DNA of 64,000 bases, taken from Lachnospiraceae bacterium. GTDB taxonomy: Bacteria > Bacillota > Clostridia > Lachnospirales > Lachnospiraceae. The translations under genes were made by a program, and so were the position numbers. The DNA lies in NCBI GenBank assembly GCA_021199475.1, contig JAJQHZ010000124.1:62001-126000 (forward strand), given 5' to 3'. Below, one piece after another: positions 19,023-28,856 of this stretch. Positions within the stretch are counted from its first letter, which is position 1. Each line of letters begins with the position of its first letter. The notes below the pieces were generated by a model. That model searched no databases. It was given only the letters and a program-made list of their open reading frames with translations, and was not told the origin of the DNA.

Positions 19023-19117
19023 GCAGCAGATTTCTATACAGCGACAGGCAGATAGCAATTTTTCGTCGAAAATGCCGGCAGCCGTTTTCCGGTGATATGG
19101 CGGCCGCAAATTTTCCG

Positions 19118-19146
19118 TTGACAAATCCGGTTTCCTGTAGTAGACT
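19118..19146 (+). promoter_or_regulatory. Promoter TTGACA-17-TAGACT for T-box/trp operon
   Basis: Direct motif match. Confidence 0.75.
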
Positions 19147-19159
19147 AAACACAGAAAGA

Positions 19160-19508
19160 AGAACCAAACCGTTGAAGCGGAGATAAAGGCAGTAGATGCG
19201 CCCACAGAGAGTCCGGGTGCGGCGGGTACAGCGAGATGAGACACGAGAGGAAACCAATCAGTTTCATTGCGAGGATGGAAGAGCCGCACACAGCTGAGAA
19301 CCGGATGGAGATGCAGATTGTCAAATGGACCGCGGAGGGCACAGTCAAAGGCATTTTGCTGAGTATTCTGTGACGTGTGGGCATACGTCAGTTGCCGGAG
19401 ATATGCTGGTATCTCGTAAGTGCACGGGGAATTCCCGTGAATCAGGGTGGCACCGCGGAAGAATATTCGTCCCTGACAGATTTGTATAATCTGTCAGGGA
19501 TTTTTTCG
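19160..19508 (+). ncRNA. T-box leader, probably tRNA-Trp responsive
   Basis: CAGAGAGTCCGG, AGGGTGGCACCGCGG T-box at 19444-19458, terminator CCCTGACAGATT..AATCTGTCAGGG + T6. Candidate specifier TGG at 19326-19328 in AAA-TGG-ACC. Confidence 0.92.
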
Positions 19509-19592
19509 TTTCAAAAAATCCGATTCATGATTTTGTGATCCTGGCATGATTCATACGGAAGGAAGCTGATGGATAAGAGAAGGAGGAGGATT

Positions 19593-21086
19593 ATGTACCC
19601 ATCTTTGGAGGAGGCGAAGGCGATTGCGGCTTCCGGCGAATACAGGCGGATCCCGGTTTGCAAGGAAATGCTCTCAGATCGCTTTACACCGATTGAGGTC
19701 ATGCGCACACTGCGCGCGGCGAGCCGGCACTGTTATATGCTGGAGAGTGCGGAGGCACATCACCAGTGGGGGCGATATACGTTTCTTGGTTATGCGCCGA
19801 CACTGGAAATCACCTGTGCGAACGGGCAGGTGAAGCTGCGCCAGGGCGAGGATGTAACAGGAGGACAGGTGAAGGAGGAGCTGCGAGACGGGACGCCGCA
19901 GGAGGTGATCCGTGAGATACTCGCAGCGAACAAAAGCCCGAAGCTTGCGGGAATGCCGCCATTTACGGGCGGACTGGTCGGATATTTTTCCTATGATTAT
20001 ATCTGCTACAGCGAGCCGACCTTAAAATTCACCGGTGAGGATGAAGAAAATTTTCAGGACGCAGACCTGATGCTGTTTGACCAGGTGATTGCTTTCGATA
20101 ATTATCGACAGAAGCTGATCCTGATCTGCGGGACCGATACGGCGCGGTTGGAGGAATCCTGGCGCGAAGCGGAAGCAAAGCTGAATGGGATTGAACAGCT
20201 GCTGAAAAGTCAGGTGAAGGCGTATTTTGCGCCGCTCCGCCTGAAAGGGGAGATTCAGCCCTGTTTTTCCCGGGAAAAGTACAAAGGAATGGTGGAAAAG
20301 GCGAAGCATTATATCCGGGAGGGCGACATTTTTCAGGTGGTGCTCTCAAATCCGATGCAGGCGGACGCAGAAGGAAGCCTTTTCGATGCGTATCGAATTC
20401 TACGGACATCGAATCCCTCGCCGTATATGTTTTACTTTACCAGCGATGACGTTGAGCTGGTTGGCGCTTCACCGGAGACACTGGTCAAGCTGGAGGATGG
20501 CGTCCTTCATACCTTCCCGCTGGCCGGGACCCGACCGCGCGGCGCGACGGAGGAGGAAGATCAGCGGCTGGAGGAGGAGCTTCTGGCGGATGAAAAGGAG
20601 CTTTCGGAGCATAATATGCTTGTCGATCTGGGCCGCAACGATATCGGAAAAATCAGTGAGATTGGGACCGTGCATGTAGAAAAATATCTTTCGATTGAGC
20701 GCTATTCGCATGTAATGCACATCGGATCGACCGTGGCCGGGCAGATCCGAAAGGACTGCGACGCCGTGGATGCGGTGGATTCGATTCTGCCGGCGGGAAC
20801 GCTTTCCGGTGCGCCGAAGCTGCGGGCCTGCCAGATCATCGATGAGCTCGAGGGCAGAAAGCGCGGCGTTTACGGAGGCGCCATCGGGTACCTTGATTTC
20901 ACAGGAAATCTTGACACTTGCATCGCGATCCGCCTGGCGTTTCAGAAAAATGGCCGTATCACGATCCGATCCGGAGCCGGGATCGTCGCGGACAGCGTTC
21001 CGGATAAGGAATTCGAGGAGTGCTGCAATAAGGCGCGCGCCGTGGTTAACGCGGTAGAGGCGGCTGAAGGAGGAATCGGGGAATGA
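19593..21086 (+). CDS. trpE: Anthranilate synthase component I
   Basis: Chorismate-binding motifs; ATG 19593 with AGGAGGAGG RBS; downstream of T-box. Confidence 0.95.
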   Translation: MYPSLEEAKAIAASGEYRRIPVCKEMLSDRFTPIEVMRTLRAASRHCYMLESAEAHHQWGRYTFLGYAPTLEITCANGQVKLRQGEDVTGGQVKEELRDGTPQEVIREILAANKSPKLAGMPPFTGGLVGYFSYDYICYSEPTLKFTGEDEENFQDADLMLFDQVIAFDNYRQKLILICGTDTARLEESWREAEAKLNGIEQLLKSQVKAYFAPLRLKGEIQPCFSREKYKGMVEKAKHYIREGDIFQVVLSNPMQADAEGSLFDAYRILRTSNPSPYMFYFTSDDVELVGASPETLVKLEDGVLHTFPLAGTRPRGATEEEDQRLEEELLADEKELSEHNMLVDLGRNDIGKISEIGTVHVEKYLSIERYSHVMHIGSTVAGQIRKDCDAVDAVDSILPAGTLSGAPKLRACQIIDELEGRKRGVYGGAIGYLDFTGNLDTCIAIRLAFQKNGRITIRSGAGIVADSVPDKEFEECCNKARAVVNAVEAAEGGIGE

Positions 21087-21751
21087 TACTTTTAATTGAT
21101 AATTATGACAGCTTTTCCTACAACCTTTATCAGCTCATCGGCTCTCTGCGCCCGGATATTAAAGTCATCCGCAACGATGTCTGCACAGTGGACGAAATCG
21201 CTGCGATGAAGCCGGAGGCCATTTTCATCTCGCCGGGTCCCGGCAGACCGGAGGACGCGGGCATCTGTGTGGAGATGATACAGAAGCTGAGCGGATATCT
21301 CCCGCAGGAGCCCCTTCCCGGTTCGACGCCGGTCGATACGGTGGCTGTGAGCGGAAACGGAGATCAGGAAATGCGCACGGGAATTCCGATGTTCGGCGTC
21401 TGCCTCGGACATCAGGCAATCTGCCAGGCATTTGGCGGCACCGTGACCTACGCGAAACAGCTGATGCACGGGAAAAAATCGGAGCTGATCCTCGAACCGG
21501 ATTCCGTATTATTTCAGGGACTTTCTTCCGGAATGACCGCAGCACGTTATCACTCCCTTTCCGTGAAAGAGGACACATTGCCGCCTGGGCTGCGCGTGAC
21601 AGCGCGGACAGCCGACGGCGAGGTGATGGCGGTCGAGCACCGCACGCTGCCGGTCTATGGCGTGCAGTTCCATCCGGAATCCGTCATGACCCCCGACGGG
21701 CTGCAGGTGGTGAAAAACTTTGTAAACCAGTTCCAACCAGCAGCAAAATGA
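21083..21751 (+). CDS. trpG: Anthranilate synthase component II (glutamine amidotransferase)
   Basis: MILLIDNYDSFSYNLYQ, GVCLGHQAICQAFGG, GVQFHPES. Confidence 0.95.
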   Translation: MILLIDNYDSFSYNLYQLIGSLRPDIKVIRNDVCTVDEIAAMKPEAIFISPGPGRPEDAGICVEMIQKLSGYLPQEPLPGSTPVDTVAVSGNGDQEMRTGIPMFGVCLGHQAICQAFGGTVTYAKQLMHGKKSELILEPDSVLFQGLSSGMTAARYHSLSVKEDTLPPGLRVTARTADGEVMAVEHRTLPVYGVQFHPESVMTPDGLQVVKNFVNQFQPAAK

Positions 21752-21944
21752 AAAAACAGACGTTGCAGATTTATCTGCATACGACTGGTTTTTCATTTTG
21801 AGATGGGCGGGCGCTGGACGTCCAGTGGACGTCCGTTTAGCGCCGACCGAAGCGGAGCGTAGACCCGCCCATCAAGCCTCAGACATATGACGCGCAGCGG
21901 CATATAGCCTGCAAGGCAGGCGGTCTGTGGCCTGCTGGTTGGGA
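21731..21944 (+). repeat. Structured intergenic element, family 1, copy B; overlaps the last codons of trpG; contains a nested insert
   Basis: Homologous to 4952-5113; ends TCCAACCAGCAG / CTGCTGGTTGGG; shares GAAAAAACAG, CCTCAGACATATGACG, CGGCATATAG, GCAGGCGGTCTGTGGCCTGCTG. Confidence 0.85.
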
Positions 21945-22054
21945 CAGTGAAACTCAGCAGCAAAATGAAATTCGGTACCTGATAGTAAATGGCATCCTGC
22001 CGTTTACTTAAAAATATAACAATCAAGCAAGGAAAGAAAGGACAGGGTATTATC

Positions 22055-23065
22055 ATGATTAAAGAAGCAATTATCAAACTTTCGAACAAGCAGGATCTGA
22101 CCTATGAAGAGGCAGAGATGGTCATGAGTGAAATCATGAGCGGGGAGACGACGGACGTTCAGATTGCCTCGTATCTGACGGCTCTTGCGATGAAGGGCGA
22201 GACCATTGATGAGATTACAGCCTCCGCTGCTGGAATGCGGGCAAAGGGGCTGCACCTTTTGCATGAAATGGACGTGCTGGAAATCGTCGGCACCGGCGGT
22301 GACAAGGCGAATTCCTTTAACATTTCCACGACCTCCTCTCTGGTAATCGCGGCGGGCGGTGTGCCGGTGGCAAAGCACGGCAACCGTGCGGCTTCCTCCA
22401 AATGTGGGGCGGCGGATGTCCTGGAAGCACTCGGCGTGAAGATTTCCCTTTCTCCGGAAAAATGTCTGGAGCTGCTCAAATCCATCAACATCTGTTTCCT
22501 GTTTGCGCAGACCTATCACACCGCTATGCGGTTTGTGGGACCGGTTCGCAAGGAACTCGGGATCCGCACGATTTTTAATATCCTGGGACCGCTTTCCAAT
22601 CCGGCGGGGGCGAATATGGAACTGATGGGCGTCTATGATGAAGCTATCGTGGAGCCGCTGGCGCGTGTGCTGAACAATCTTGGTGTGACGAGCGGCATGG
22701 TGGTTTACGGTATGGATAAGCTGGACGAGATTTCCATGAGCGCCCCGACAAAGGTATGCGAAATCCGCGACGGCGGCTACAAGACCTATATGCTGACGCC
22801 GGAGCAGTTTGGCTATGAGCGCTGCACAAAGGATGAGCTGCTTGGCGGAACACCGGAGGAAAATGCGGCGATCACCCGCGCGATCCTGGACGGAACGGAC
22901 CGCGGTCCGAAGCGCCAGGCAGTCTGCCTGAATGCAGGCGGTGCGCTTTACATTGCCAACAAGGCGGCGACGATGGAAGAAGGTGTAAGGATGGCAGAGA
23001 AGCTGATTGACGATGGATCCGCGAGGAAGGTGCTCGAAGCGTTCATTGAGCAGAGCAATCAGTAA
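22055..23065 (+). CDS. trpD: Anthranilate phosphoribosyltransferase
   Basis: [53 protein letters not shown] 22055 chosen over track start. Confidence 0.96.
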   Translation: MIKEAIIKLSNKQDLTYEEAEMVMSEIMSGETTDVQIASYLTALAMKGETIDEITASAAGMRAKGLHLLHEMDVLEIVGTGGDKANSFNISTTSSLVIAAGGVPVAKHGNRAASSKCGAADVLEALGVKISLSPEKCLELLKSINICFLFAQTYHTAMRFVGPVRKELGIRTIFNILGPLSNPAGANMELMGVYDEAIVEPLARVLNNLGVTSGMVVYGMDKLDEISMSAPTKVCEIRDGGYKTYMLTPEQFGYERCTKDELLGGTPEENAAITRAILDGTDRGPKRQAVCLNAGGALYIANKAATMEEGVRMAEKLIDDGSARKVLEAFIEQSNQ

Positions 23066-23089
23066 GCCGGAAAGGAATTGTAAAATAAT

Positions 23090-24019
23090 ATGAATATTCT
23101 GGATGAGATTGCGGGACGCACAAGGGAGCGCATCGCAGAGGAACGCGGAAAAGTGCCGCTTCAGGAAATCCGCGCGCAGGCGGAGGCCGCTCATCGTGCA
23201 GGAACCGCGTTTGCGGACGGCGGCCCTGTGCAGGAACCGTATGCGTTCGAACGTGCGCTGCGGCATCCCGGGGAAACGAATGGGCATATGCCTGCAGACG
23301 ACCAGCGTCTTTCGTTGAATGCCTCTGCCGCTGTGAAGGACAGTGCATCGGCAGATAATCCTCGTCAGTCAAAGCACAAAATCGCCTTTATCTGTGAGGT
23401 AAAAAAGGCATCCCCCTCGAAGGGACTGATCGCGCCGGATTTTCCGTATCTGCAGATCGCTCTGGAGTATGAGCAGGCGGGCGCGGCTGCCATTTCCTGT
23501 CTGACGGAGCCGTATTATTTTCAGGGACATGACGCATATCTGCGGGAAATTGCGCAGAATGTGCGGATACCGGTGCTGCGGAAGGATTTTACCGTGGACG
23601 AGTATATGATTTACCAGGCGCGGGCCTTCGGCGCAGGTGCGGTGCTGCTGATCGGTTCCATTCTGGATGATGCGCAGCTGAGGGCTTACGGGCAGCTGGC
23701 GGCGGAGCTTGGTCTGTCGGCGCTGGTAGAGGCGCATACGGAGGAAGAGGTCGGACGGGCGATGAACGCGGGTGCAAAAATCCTCGGCGTGAATAACCGC
23801 GACCTGAAAACCTTTCAGGTTGACCTTGGCACGAGTGCCCGGTATCGAAAGCTGGTGCCTCCGGAGACCATTTTCGTCTCTGAGAGCGGCGTCCGCAACG
23901 CCGACGACATCAAAAAGCTGGTGGAAAACGGAACGAACGCGGTGCTGATCGGGGAAACGCTGATGCGGGCAGCCGATAAAAAAGCGATGCTGTGTGAGCT
24001 TCGCGGGGAGAGTTTCTGA
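23090..24019 (+). CDS. trpC: Indole-3-glycerol phosphate synthase
   Basis: FICEVKKASPSKGLI, VLRKDF, NNRDLKTF, VSESGV. Confidence 0.95.
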   Translation: MNILDEIAGRTRERIAEERGKVPLQEIRAQAEAAHRAGTAFADGGPVQEPYAFERALRHPGETNGHMPADDQRLSLNASAAVKDSASADNPRQSKHKIAFICEVKKASPSKGLIAPDFPYLQIALEYEQAGAAAISCLTEPYYFQGHDAYLREIAQNVRIPVLRKDFTVDEYMIYQARAFGAGAVLLIGSILDDAQLRAYGQLAAELGLSALVEAHTEEEVGRAMNAGAKILGVNNRDLKTFQVDLGTSARYRKLVPPETIFVSESGVRNADDIKKLVENGTNAVLIGETLMRAADKKAMLCELRGESF

Positions 24020-24228
24020 GTCAGGAGTTTGATGACCGGTAATAGAGATTTCCGGGATGGAAAGAAGGATGACCGGGACGATAGCTCTCAGGCGAAAAAC
24101 GGCAGATGACAAGGCGGTTTCTAAGGCAGAAGATGACTGCTGAAGCTGAGACGAGCCTTAAAGCGCGCAGGCAAGTCGGACGAACGGCCAGACAGCGCGA
24201 TGCCGCAGATGGGAGGACAACAGAAGTT

Positions 24229-24981
24229 ATGGCAACTAATTTGGAAAACAATTCAGCAAAAATCAAAATCTGCGGTCTGTCCCGCCCTGTGGACATTGAC
24301 TATGTCAATGAGGCGAAACCGGATTACTGCGGGTTTATCATCAACGTGCCCAAGAGTATTCGCAATACAACGCCGGAGCAGGTGCGTGCCTTGCGCGCGA
24401 AGCTCTCAACGGACATTGTCCCGGTCGGGGTATTCCGCAACGCGCCGGTCGAACAGGTGGCGGAGCTGCTGCTGGATGGAACCATCGGCGTAGCGCAGCT
24501 GCACGGCAGCGAGGATGAGGACTATATCCGAAAGCTGCGCACCTATGGCACATTTACGATTTTCAAAGCATTTCGCGTACCTTCGGGCGAGGAAATTGGA
24601 GATGCCATGGAAGCACGGCCGCTTGAAGACACAAAGGCTGGTTCCGCCGCTGATGAGGAAAAGGAAAGAAAAGCTTCGCATCTAAACGGTGCTCTTAGAG
24701 ACTGGGCGGACGCTGTGAACGCGAGCAGCGCGGATCTGGTACTGCTGGACAACGGAGGCGGCGGCACGGGAAAAACGTTCGAGTGGGCGCTGGCAGATCT
24801 GATCAGGCGGCCGTTTTTGCTGGCCGGGGGCATCGGGCCGGACAACCTCACAGACGCACTCGACCGGCTTCATCCGTGGGGCGTTGATATGAGCAGCAGT
24901 GTGGAGACAGACGGAAAAAAAGACCGGGAGAAAATCCTGGCAGCTGTCGCGAAGGTTCGCAAATGGAATCAGAAAATATAA
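24229..24981 (+). CDS. trpF: Phosphoribosylanthranilate isomerase
   Basis: [52 protein letters not shown] 24229 with GGGAGG. Confidence 0.94.
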   Translation: MATNLENNSAKIKICGLSRPVDIDYVNEAKPDYCGFIINVPKSIRNTTPEQVRALRAKLSTDIVPVGVFRNAPVEQVAELLLDGTIGVAQLHGSEDEDYIRKLRTYGTFTIFKAFRVPSGEEIGDAMEARPLEDTKAGSAADEEKERKASHLNGALRDWADAVNASSADLVLLDNGGGGTGKTFEWALADLIRRPFLLAGGIGPDNLTDALDRLHPWGVDMSSSVETDGKKDREKILAAVAKVRKWNQKI

Positions 24982-25004
24982 AAACAAAACCCAGGAGGTT
25001 TTCT

Positions 25005-26186
25005 ATGAGTGGAAGATTTGGAATACACGGCGGGCAGTACATTCCGGAAACCCTGATGAATGCCGTGATTGAGCTGGAGGAGGCTTACAATCATTACAAG
25101 GATGATCCGGAGTTCAACCGGGAACTGACGGATCTGTTTAACAACTACGCGGGGCGTCCGTCGCGCCTGTACTATGCAGAGCGCATGACGAAGGATCTGG
25201 GCGGCGCGAAGATTTACCTGAAACGCGAGGATCTGAACCACACCGGCGCACACAAGATCAACAATGTGCTGGGGCAGGCGCTTCTGGCGAAGAAGATGGG
25301 TAAGACGAGGCTGATCGCGGAGACCGGGGCCGGGCAGCATGGCGTGGCGACGGGGACGGCGGCCGCGCTGCTGGACATGGAATGCGAGGTCTACATGGGC
25401 GAGGAGGACACGAAGCGACAGGCGCTCAACGTCTACCGCATGAAGCTGCTCGGCTCGCAGGTGCATCCGGTGACGACCGGCACGGCGACCTTAAAGGACG
25501 CGGTTTCAGAGGCGATGCGCGAGTGGACGCGTCGGATTGATGATACGCATTACTGCCTCGGCTCCGTGATGGGTCCGCATCCGTTCCCGACCATCGTGCG
25601 CGATTTCCAGAGCGTGATTTCCAGGGAAATCAAAGAGCAGCTGATGGAAAAAGAGGGTAAGCTCCCGGACGCAGTGCTTGCCTGTGTCGGCGGCGGCTCC
25701 AATGCAATCGGAACCTTTTATCATTTTATCCCGGATGAGAGCGTGCGGCTGATTGGCTGCGAAGCAGCCGGGCGCGGCGTTAATACAGCAGAGACTGCCG
25801 CGACCATCGCGACCGGAAAGCCTGGAATTTTCCACGGCATGAAGTCCTACTTCTGCCAGGATGAGTATGGCCAGATCGCACCGGTTTATTCCATCTCGGC
25901 AGGACTGGATTACCCGGGCATCGGACCGGAGCACGCATATCTTTACGACAAAGGCCGTGCGGAGTATGTCGCCATCACAGATGACGAGGCTGTGGACGCA
26001 TTTGAGTATCTGTCCAGGCTGGAGGGGATCATTCCGGCCATCGAGAGTGCGCATGCGGTTGCCTACGCGAGAAAGCTCGCGCCGACCATGGATAAGGATC
26101 AGATTATCGTTATCACCATTTCCGGGCGCGGCGATAAGGACTGTGCGGCAATCGCCCGCTACAGAGGGGAGGATATCTATGAGTAA
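25005..26186 (+). CDS. trpB: Tryptophan synthase beta chain
   Basis: [19 protein letters not shown] lysine, GGGSNAIG. Confidence 0.97.
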   Translation: MSGRFGIHGGQYIPETLMNAVIELEEAYNHYKDDPEFNRELTDLFNNYAGRPSRLYYAERMTKDLGGAKIYLKREDLNHTGAHKINNVLGQALLAKKMGKTRLIAETGAGQHGVATGTAAALLDMECEVYMGEEDTKRQALNVYRMKLLGSQVHPVTTGTATLKDAVSEAMREWTRRIDDTHYCLGSVMGPHPFPTIVRDFQSVISREIKEQLMEKEGKLPDAVLACVGGGSNAIGTFYHFIPDESVRLIGCEAAGRGVNTAETAATIATGKPGIFHGMKSYFCQDEYGQIAPVYSISAGLDYPGIGPEHAYLYDKGRAEYVAITDDEAVDAFEYLSRLEGIIPAIESAHAVAYARKLAPTMDKDQIIVITISGRGDKDCAAIARYRGEDIYE

Positions 26187-26955
26187 AATACAGAGTGCAT
26201 TTGCACATGGAAAAGCATTCATTCCGTTCATCACCTGCGGCGATCCGACGCTGGATACGACCGAGCAGCTGGTCTACGCGATGGAAAAAGCCGGCGCGGA
26301 TCTGATTGAGCTGGGCATCCCGTTTTCCGATCCGACCGCAGAAGGACCCGTCATCCAGGAGGCAAACAATCGCGCTCTCTCCGGCGGTGTGACGACCGAT
26401 AAAATCTTTGACATGGTAAAAAAGATCCGCAAAAACACGCAGATTCCGATGGTGTTTATGACCTACGCAAACGTCGTTTTTTCCTACGGCATCGAGCGCT
26501 TCGTGAAGACCGCGGCGGACGTGGGCATGGACGGCATCATCCTGCCGGATGTCCCGTTTGAAGAAAAAGAGGAATTCGCCGCGACCTGCCGTGCGCACGG
26601 CCTGGCACTCGTTTCCCTGATCGCGCCGACCTCTCATCAGCGCGTCGCGGAAATCGCGTCCGCCGCAGAGGGATTTATCTACTGCGTATCCTCTCTGGGC
26701 GTGACCGGTGTCCGTTCCGAGATTACAACCGACATCGGTGAGATGGTGCGCCTCGTCCGCGCCGCCTCCGATATCCCCTGTGCGATCGGCTTTGGCATCT
26801 CCACGCCGGAGCAGGCTGCAAAGATGGCGAAAGAAGCCGATGGCGTTATTGTAGGATCAGCCATCGTGAAAATCTGCAAAGAATACGGCACGGACTGCGT
26901 ACCGAAGGTTGCAGAGTACGTAAAGAGCATGAAAGACGCGATAAAGGGACTGTGA
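26179..26955 (+). CDS. trpA: Tryptophan synthase alpha chain
   Basis: [27 protein letters not shown]; overlaps trpB end. Confidence 0.96.
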   Translation: MSKIQSAFAHGKAFIPFITCGDPTLDTTEQLVYAMEKAGADLIELGIPFSDPTAEGPVIQEANNRALSGGVTTDKIFDMVKKIRKNTQIPMVFMTYANVVFSYGIERFVKTAADVGMDGIILPDVPFEEKEEFAATCRAHGLALVSLIAPTSHQRVAEIASAAEGFIYCVSSLGVTGVRSEITTDIGEMVRLVRAASDIPCAIGFGISTPEQAAKMAKEADGVIVGSAIVKICKEYGTDCVPKVAEYVKSMKDAIKGL

Positions 26956-26988
26956 GGAATTATTAAAACTTAATAGAATCCGTAAAAT

Positions 26989-27018
26989 TGAATAGAACTC
27001 ACAAAACAGGCCATACTC
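26989..27018 (+). promoter_or_regulatory. SigG/SigF-like forespore promoter TGAATA-17-CATACTC
   Basis: Motif resembles the sigma-G consensus (TGAATA / CATACTA) upstream of a SASP gene. Confidence 0.6.
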
Positions 27019-27062
27019 TAAAGGAAGCATCTGTAAAGTCGAAAAAGGAGTATGGTCTGTTT

Positions 27063-27248
27063 ATGTCTGAAAAGAAAATCGTGTGGGACGAGCTGAGCCC
27101 GGATGATCGGCTGAAATACGAGATCGCGGAAGAACTCGGTCTGCTGGAAAAGGTAAAGACTCTTGGATGGAAATCCCTGACCGCAAAGGAGACTGGCCGG
27201 ATTGGCGGTTTGATGACCAAAAAGAAAAGAGAAATACAGCATTTGTAA
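27063..27248 (+). CDS. Small acid-soluble spore protein, alpha/beta-type
   Basis: 62 aa; KYEIAEELGLLEKVKTLGWKSLTAKETGRIGGLMTKKKRE. Confidence 0.85.
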   Translation: MSEKKIVWDELSPDDRLKYEIAEELGLLEKVKTLGWKSLTAKETGRIGGLMTKKKREIQHL

Positions 27249-27339
27249 TCGGGTACAGAGGAGCGTGCCAGTTGGAAAAGGCTGAGGATCGCGTCAATTT
27301 CAAAAGGCCGGAATTTTACGCAGGCTCAAACGATCAGGG

Positions 27340-27933
27340 TTACCGGGACTGGAGCGTCAGCGGCGGTCCGTCCAGAAGGATCTGCCGCTGGCAGGCTTTG
27401 GCGATGTCCGGCTCGTGAGTGGCCAGCAGCGCGGGGACGCGCTGCTGTGACAGACGTTTGAGGATGCGTGCCCGACGTTCTGCGTCAACCCCTGCGAATG
27501 GCTCATCGAGAAGCAGCAGCTCGCCTCCATAAGCGCAGCAGCGCGCCAGTGCCAGGCGGCGTGCCATCCCGCCGGAGAGCTCTGCCGGATAGAGATTGGC
27601 GGATTCCTCCAGCTCCGCAAACCGAAGCCAGCCGTCGGCGTCCTTCTGATGACTGTTGGTAAGTACATCCAGAATATGTTCCCGGACGGTTCGCCATGGC
27701 AGCAACCGGTCTTCCTGAAACAGGATCGCGATCCGTTCCGGTGAGATACCTGTGATGGTTCCCTGGGTCGGCTTTTCCAATCCTGCCAGCAGGCGCAGCA
27801 GGGTCGTTTTTCCGCAGCCGGATGGCCCTGATATGGCGGTCAGCCCGTCAAGAGGGATGGTCAGACGGAACCGGTCCAGAACGGGTTTGTCCGCATATGA
27901 AAATGTGAGATTGTTGATGCAAAGCACGCTCAT
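27340..27933 (-). CDS. ABC transporter ATP-binding protein, NitT/TauT type
   Basis: Walker A GPSGCGKTTLLRLLAGLEKPTQG, signature LSGGMARRLALARC; start MSVLCINN. Confidence 0.9.
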   Translation of the reverse strand: MSVLCINNLTFSYADKPVLDRFRLTIPLDGLTAISGPSGCGKTTLLRLLAGLEKPTQGTITGISPERIAILFQEDRLLPWRTVREHILDVLTNSHQKDADGWLRFAELEESANLYPAELSGGMARRLALARCCAYGGELLLLDEPFAGVDAERRARILKRLSQQRVPALLATHEPDIAKACQRQILLDGPPLTLQSR

Positions 27934-28052
27934 TTTTTCTCCTGAGGAACATAGTAAACTGCCCATCGATTAAAGCGAATCGAATTACGGTTGGTGTGTT
28001 TCAAAGATAATTATGATGATCCTGTCTGTGATGAACAGAAATAAGTGCGAAA

Positions 28053-28856
28053 TTATGCATTCCGCAAATCTGATTGTTTATGTCGGGGACGCAGCACCCA
28101 TTTGAGTACACTTTCGAGCGTCAGTGACAGGATCACGATGGTAACGGTCCAGGCGTAGAGCTCGGGCGACTGCAATGCAGTCTTTGCTTTTGAGAGTTCT
28201 GTGCCGATCGCGTAGCGGGGCGGACAGATCACTTCGGCTGCGATGCCGGATTTCCAGGCAAGCCCCAGCGCGGTGCTAAGTCCGCCGGTCAGATGCGGGC
28301 GAAGGGATGGCAGCCAGATGAGGCGAAGTGTTTTCAGACGGCTGAACCGATAGGCCTTTGCCATCTCCAGCAGTTTCTGATCAGCGGTTTCCAGACCGGT
28401 CCGCAGAGCGCTCCAGATGACGGGCAGCACCATCAGTGCGGAAATTACTTCCGGAATGCTTGCGCGCGCCACCCAGAGGTAAACCAGCAGGATAAAAGAA
28501 ACAACCGGTGTTGCCCGGATTACGCGAATCACCGGAGAAAAGATCACATCGGCCCATCGAAACCGCCAGGTCAGAACGCCCAGCGCACATCCGAGGACGC
28601 ACCCGAGCGTCAGTCCGCACACCACGCGTCCCAGGCTGAGCGCGATGCTCTGCCAGAAGGAGGCAGTACCCGCAAGCGCAAGCAGTGTACGGAACACCGA
28701 AACCGTTGTCGGAAGCAAAAGCGGGAAGCCGACGGTCATCGCCGCGATCTGCCAGATACCCAGCCAGAACGCCAGAGGGAGTAGAATCCGAACGCATTTT
28801 TCCAGAATTTTCTGATGCTGACTCTGATGCGGACGGGGTGGCCTGCTAGTTGACAT
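28053..28856 (-). CDS. ABC transporter permease, NitT/TauT type
   Basis: BPD-type permease with EAA-like region; overlaps SBP gene end. Confidence 0.88.
   Translation of the reverse strand: MSTSRPPRPHQSQHQKILEKCVRILLPLAFWLGIWQIAAMTVGFPLLLPTTVSVFRTLLALAGTASFWQSIALSLGRVVCGLTLGCVLGCALGVLTWRFRWADVIFSPVIRVIRATPVVSFILLVYLWVARASIPEVISALMVLPVIWSALRTGLETADQKLLEMAKAYRFSRLKTLRLIWLPSLRPHLTGGLSTALGLAWKSGIAAEVICPPRYAIGTELSKAKTALQSPELYAWTVTIVILSLTLESVLKWVLRPRHKQSDLRNA

Noticed and set aside
22004-23287. 427-aa minus-strand ORF antisense to trpD
   Set aside because: Antisense of a certain gene; composition typical of shadow ORFs.
24020-24228. Small gene between trpC and trpF (track start 24106)
   Set aside because: The ORF is an in-frame upstream extension of trpF; real start 24229 has an RBS; upstream translation has no family resemblance.
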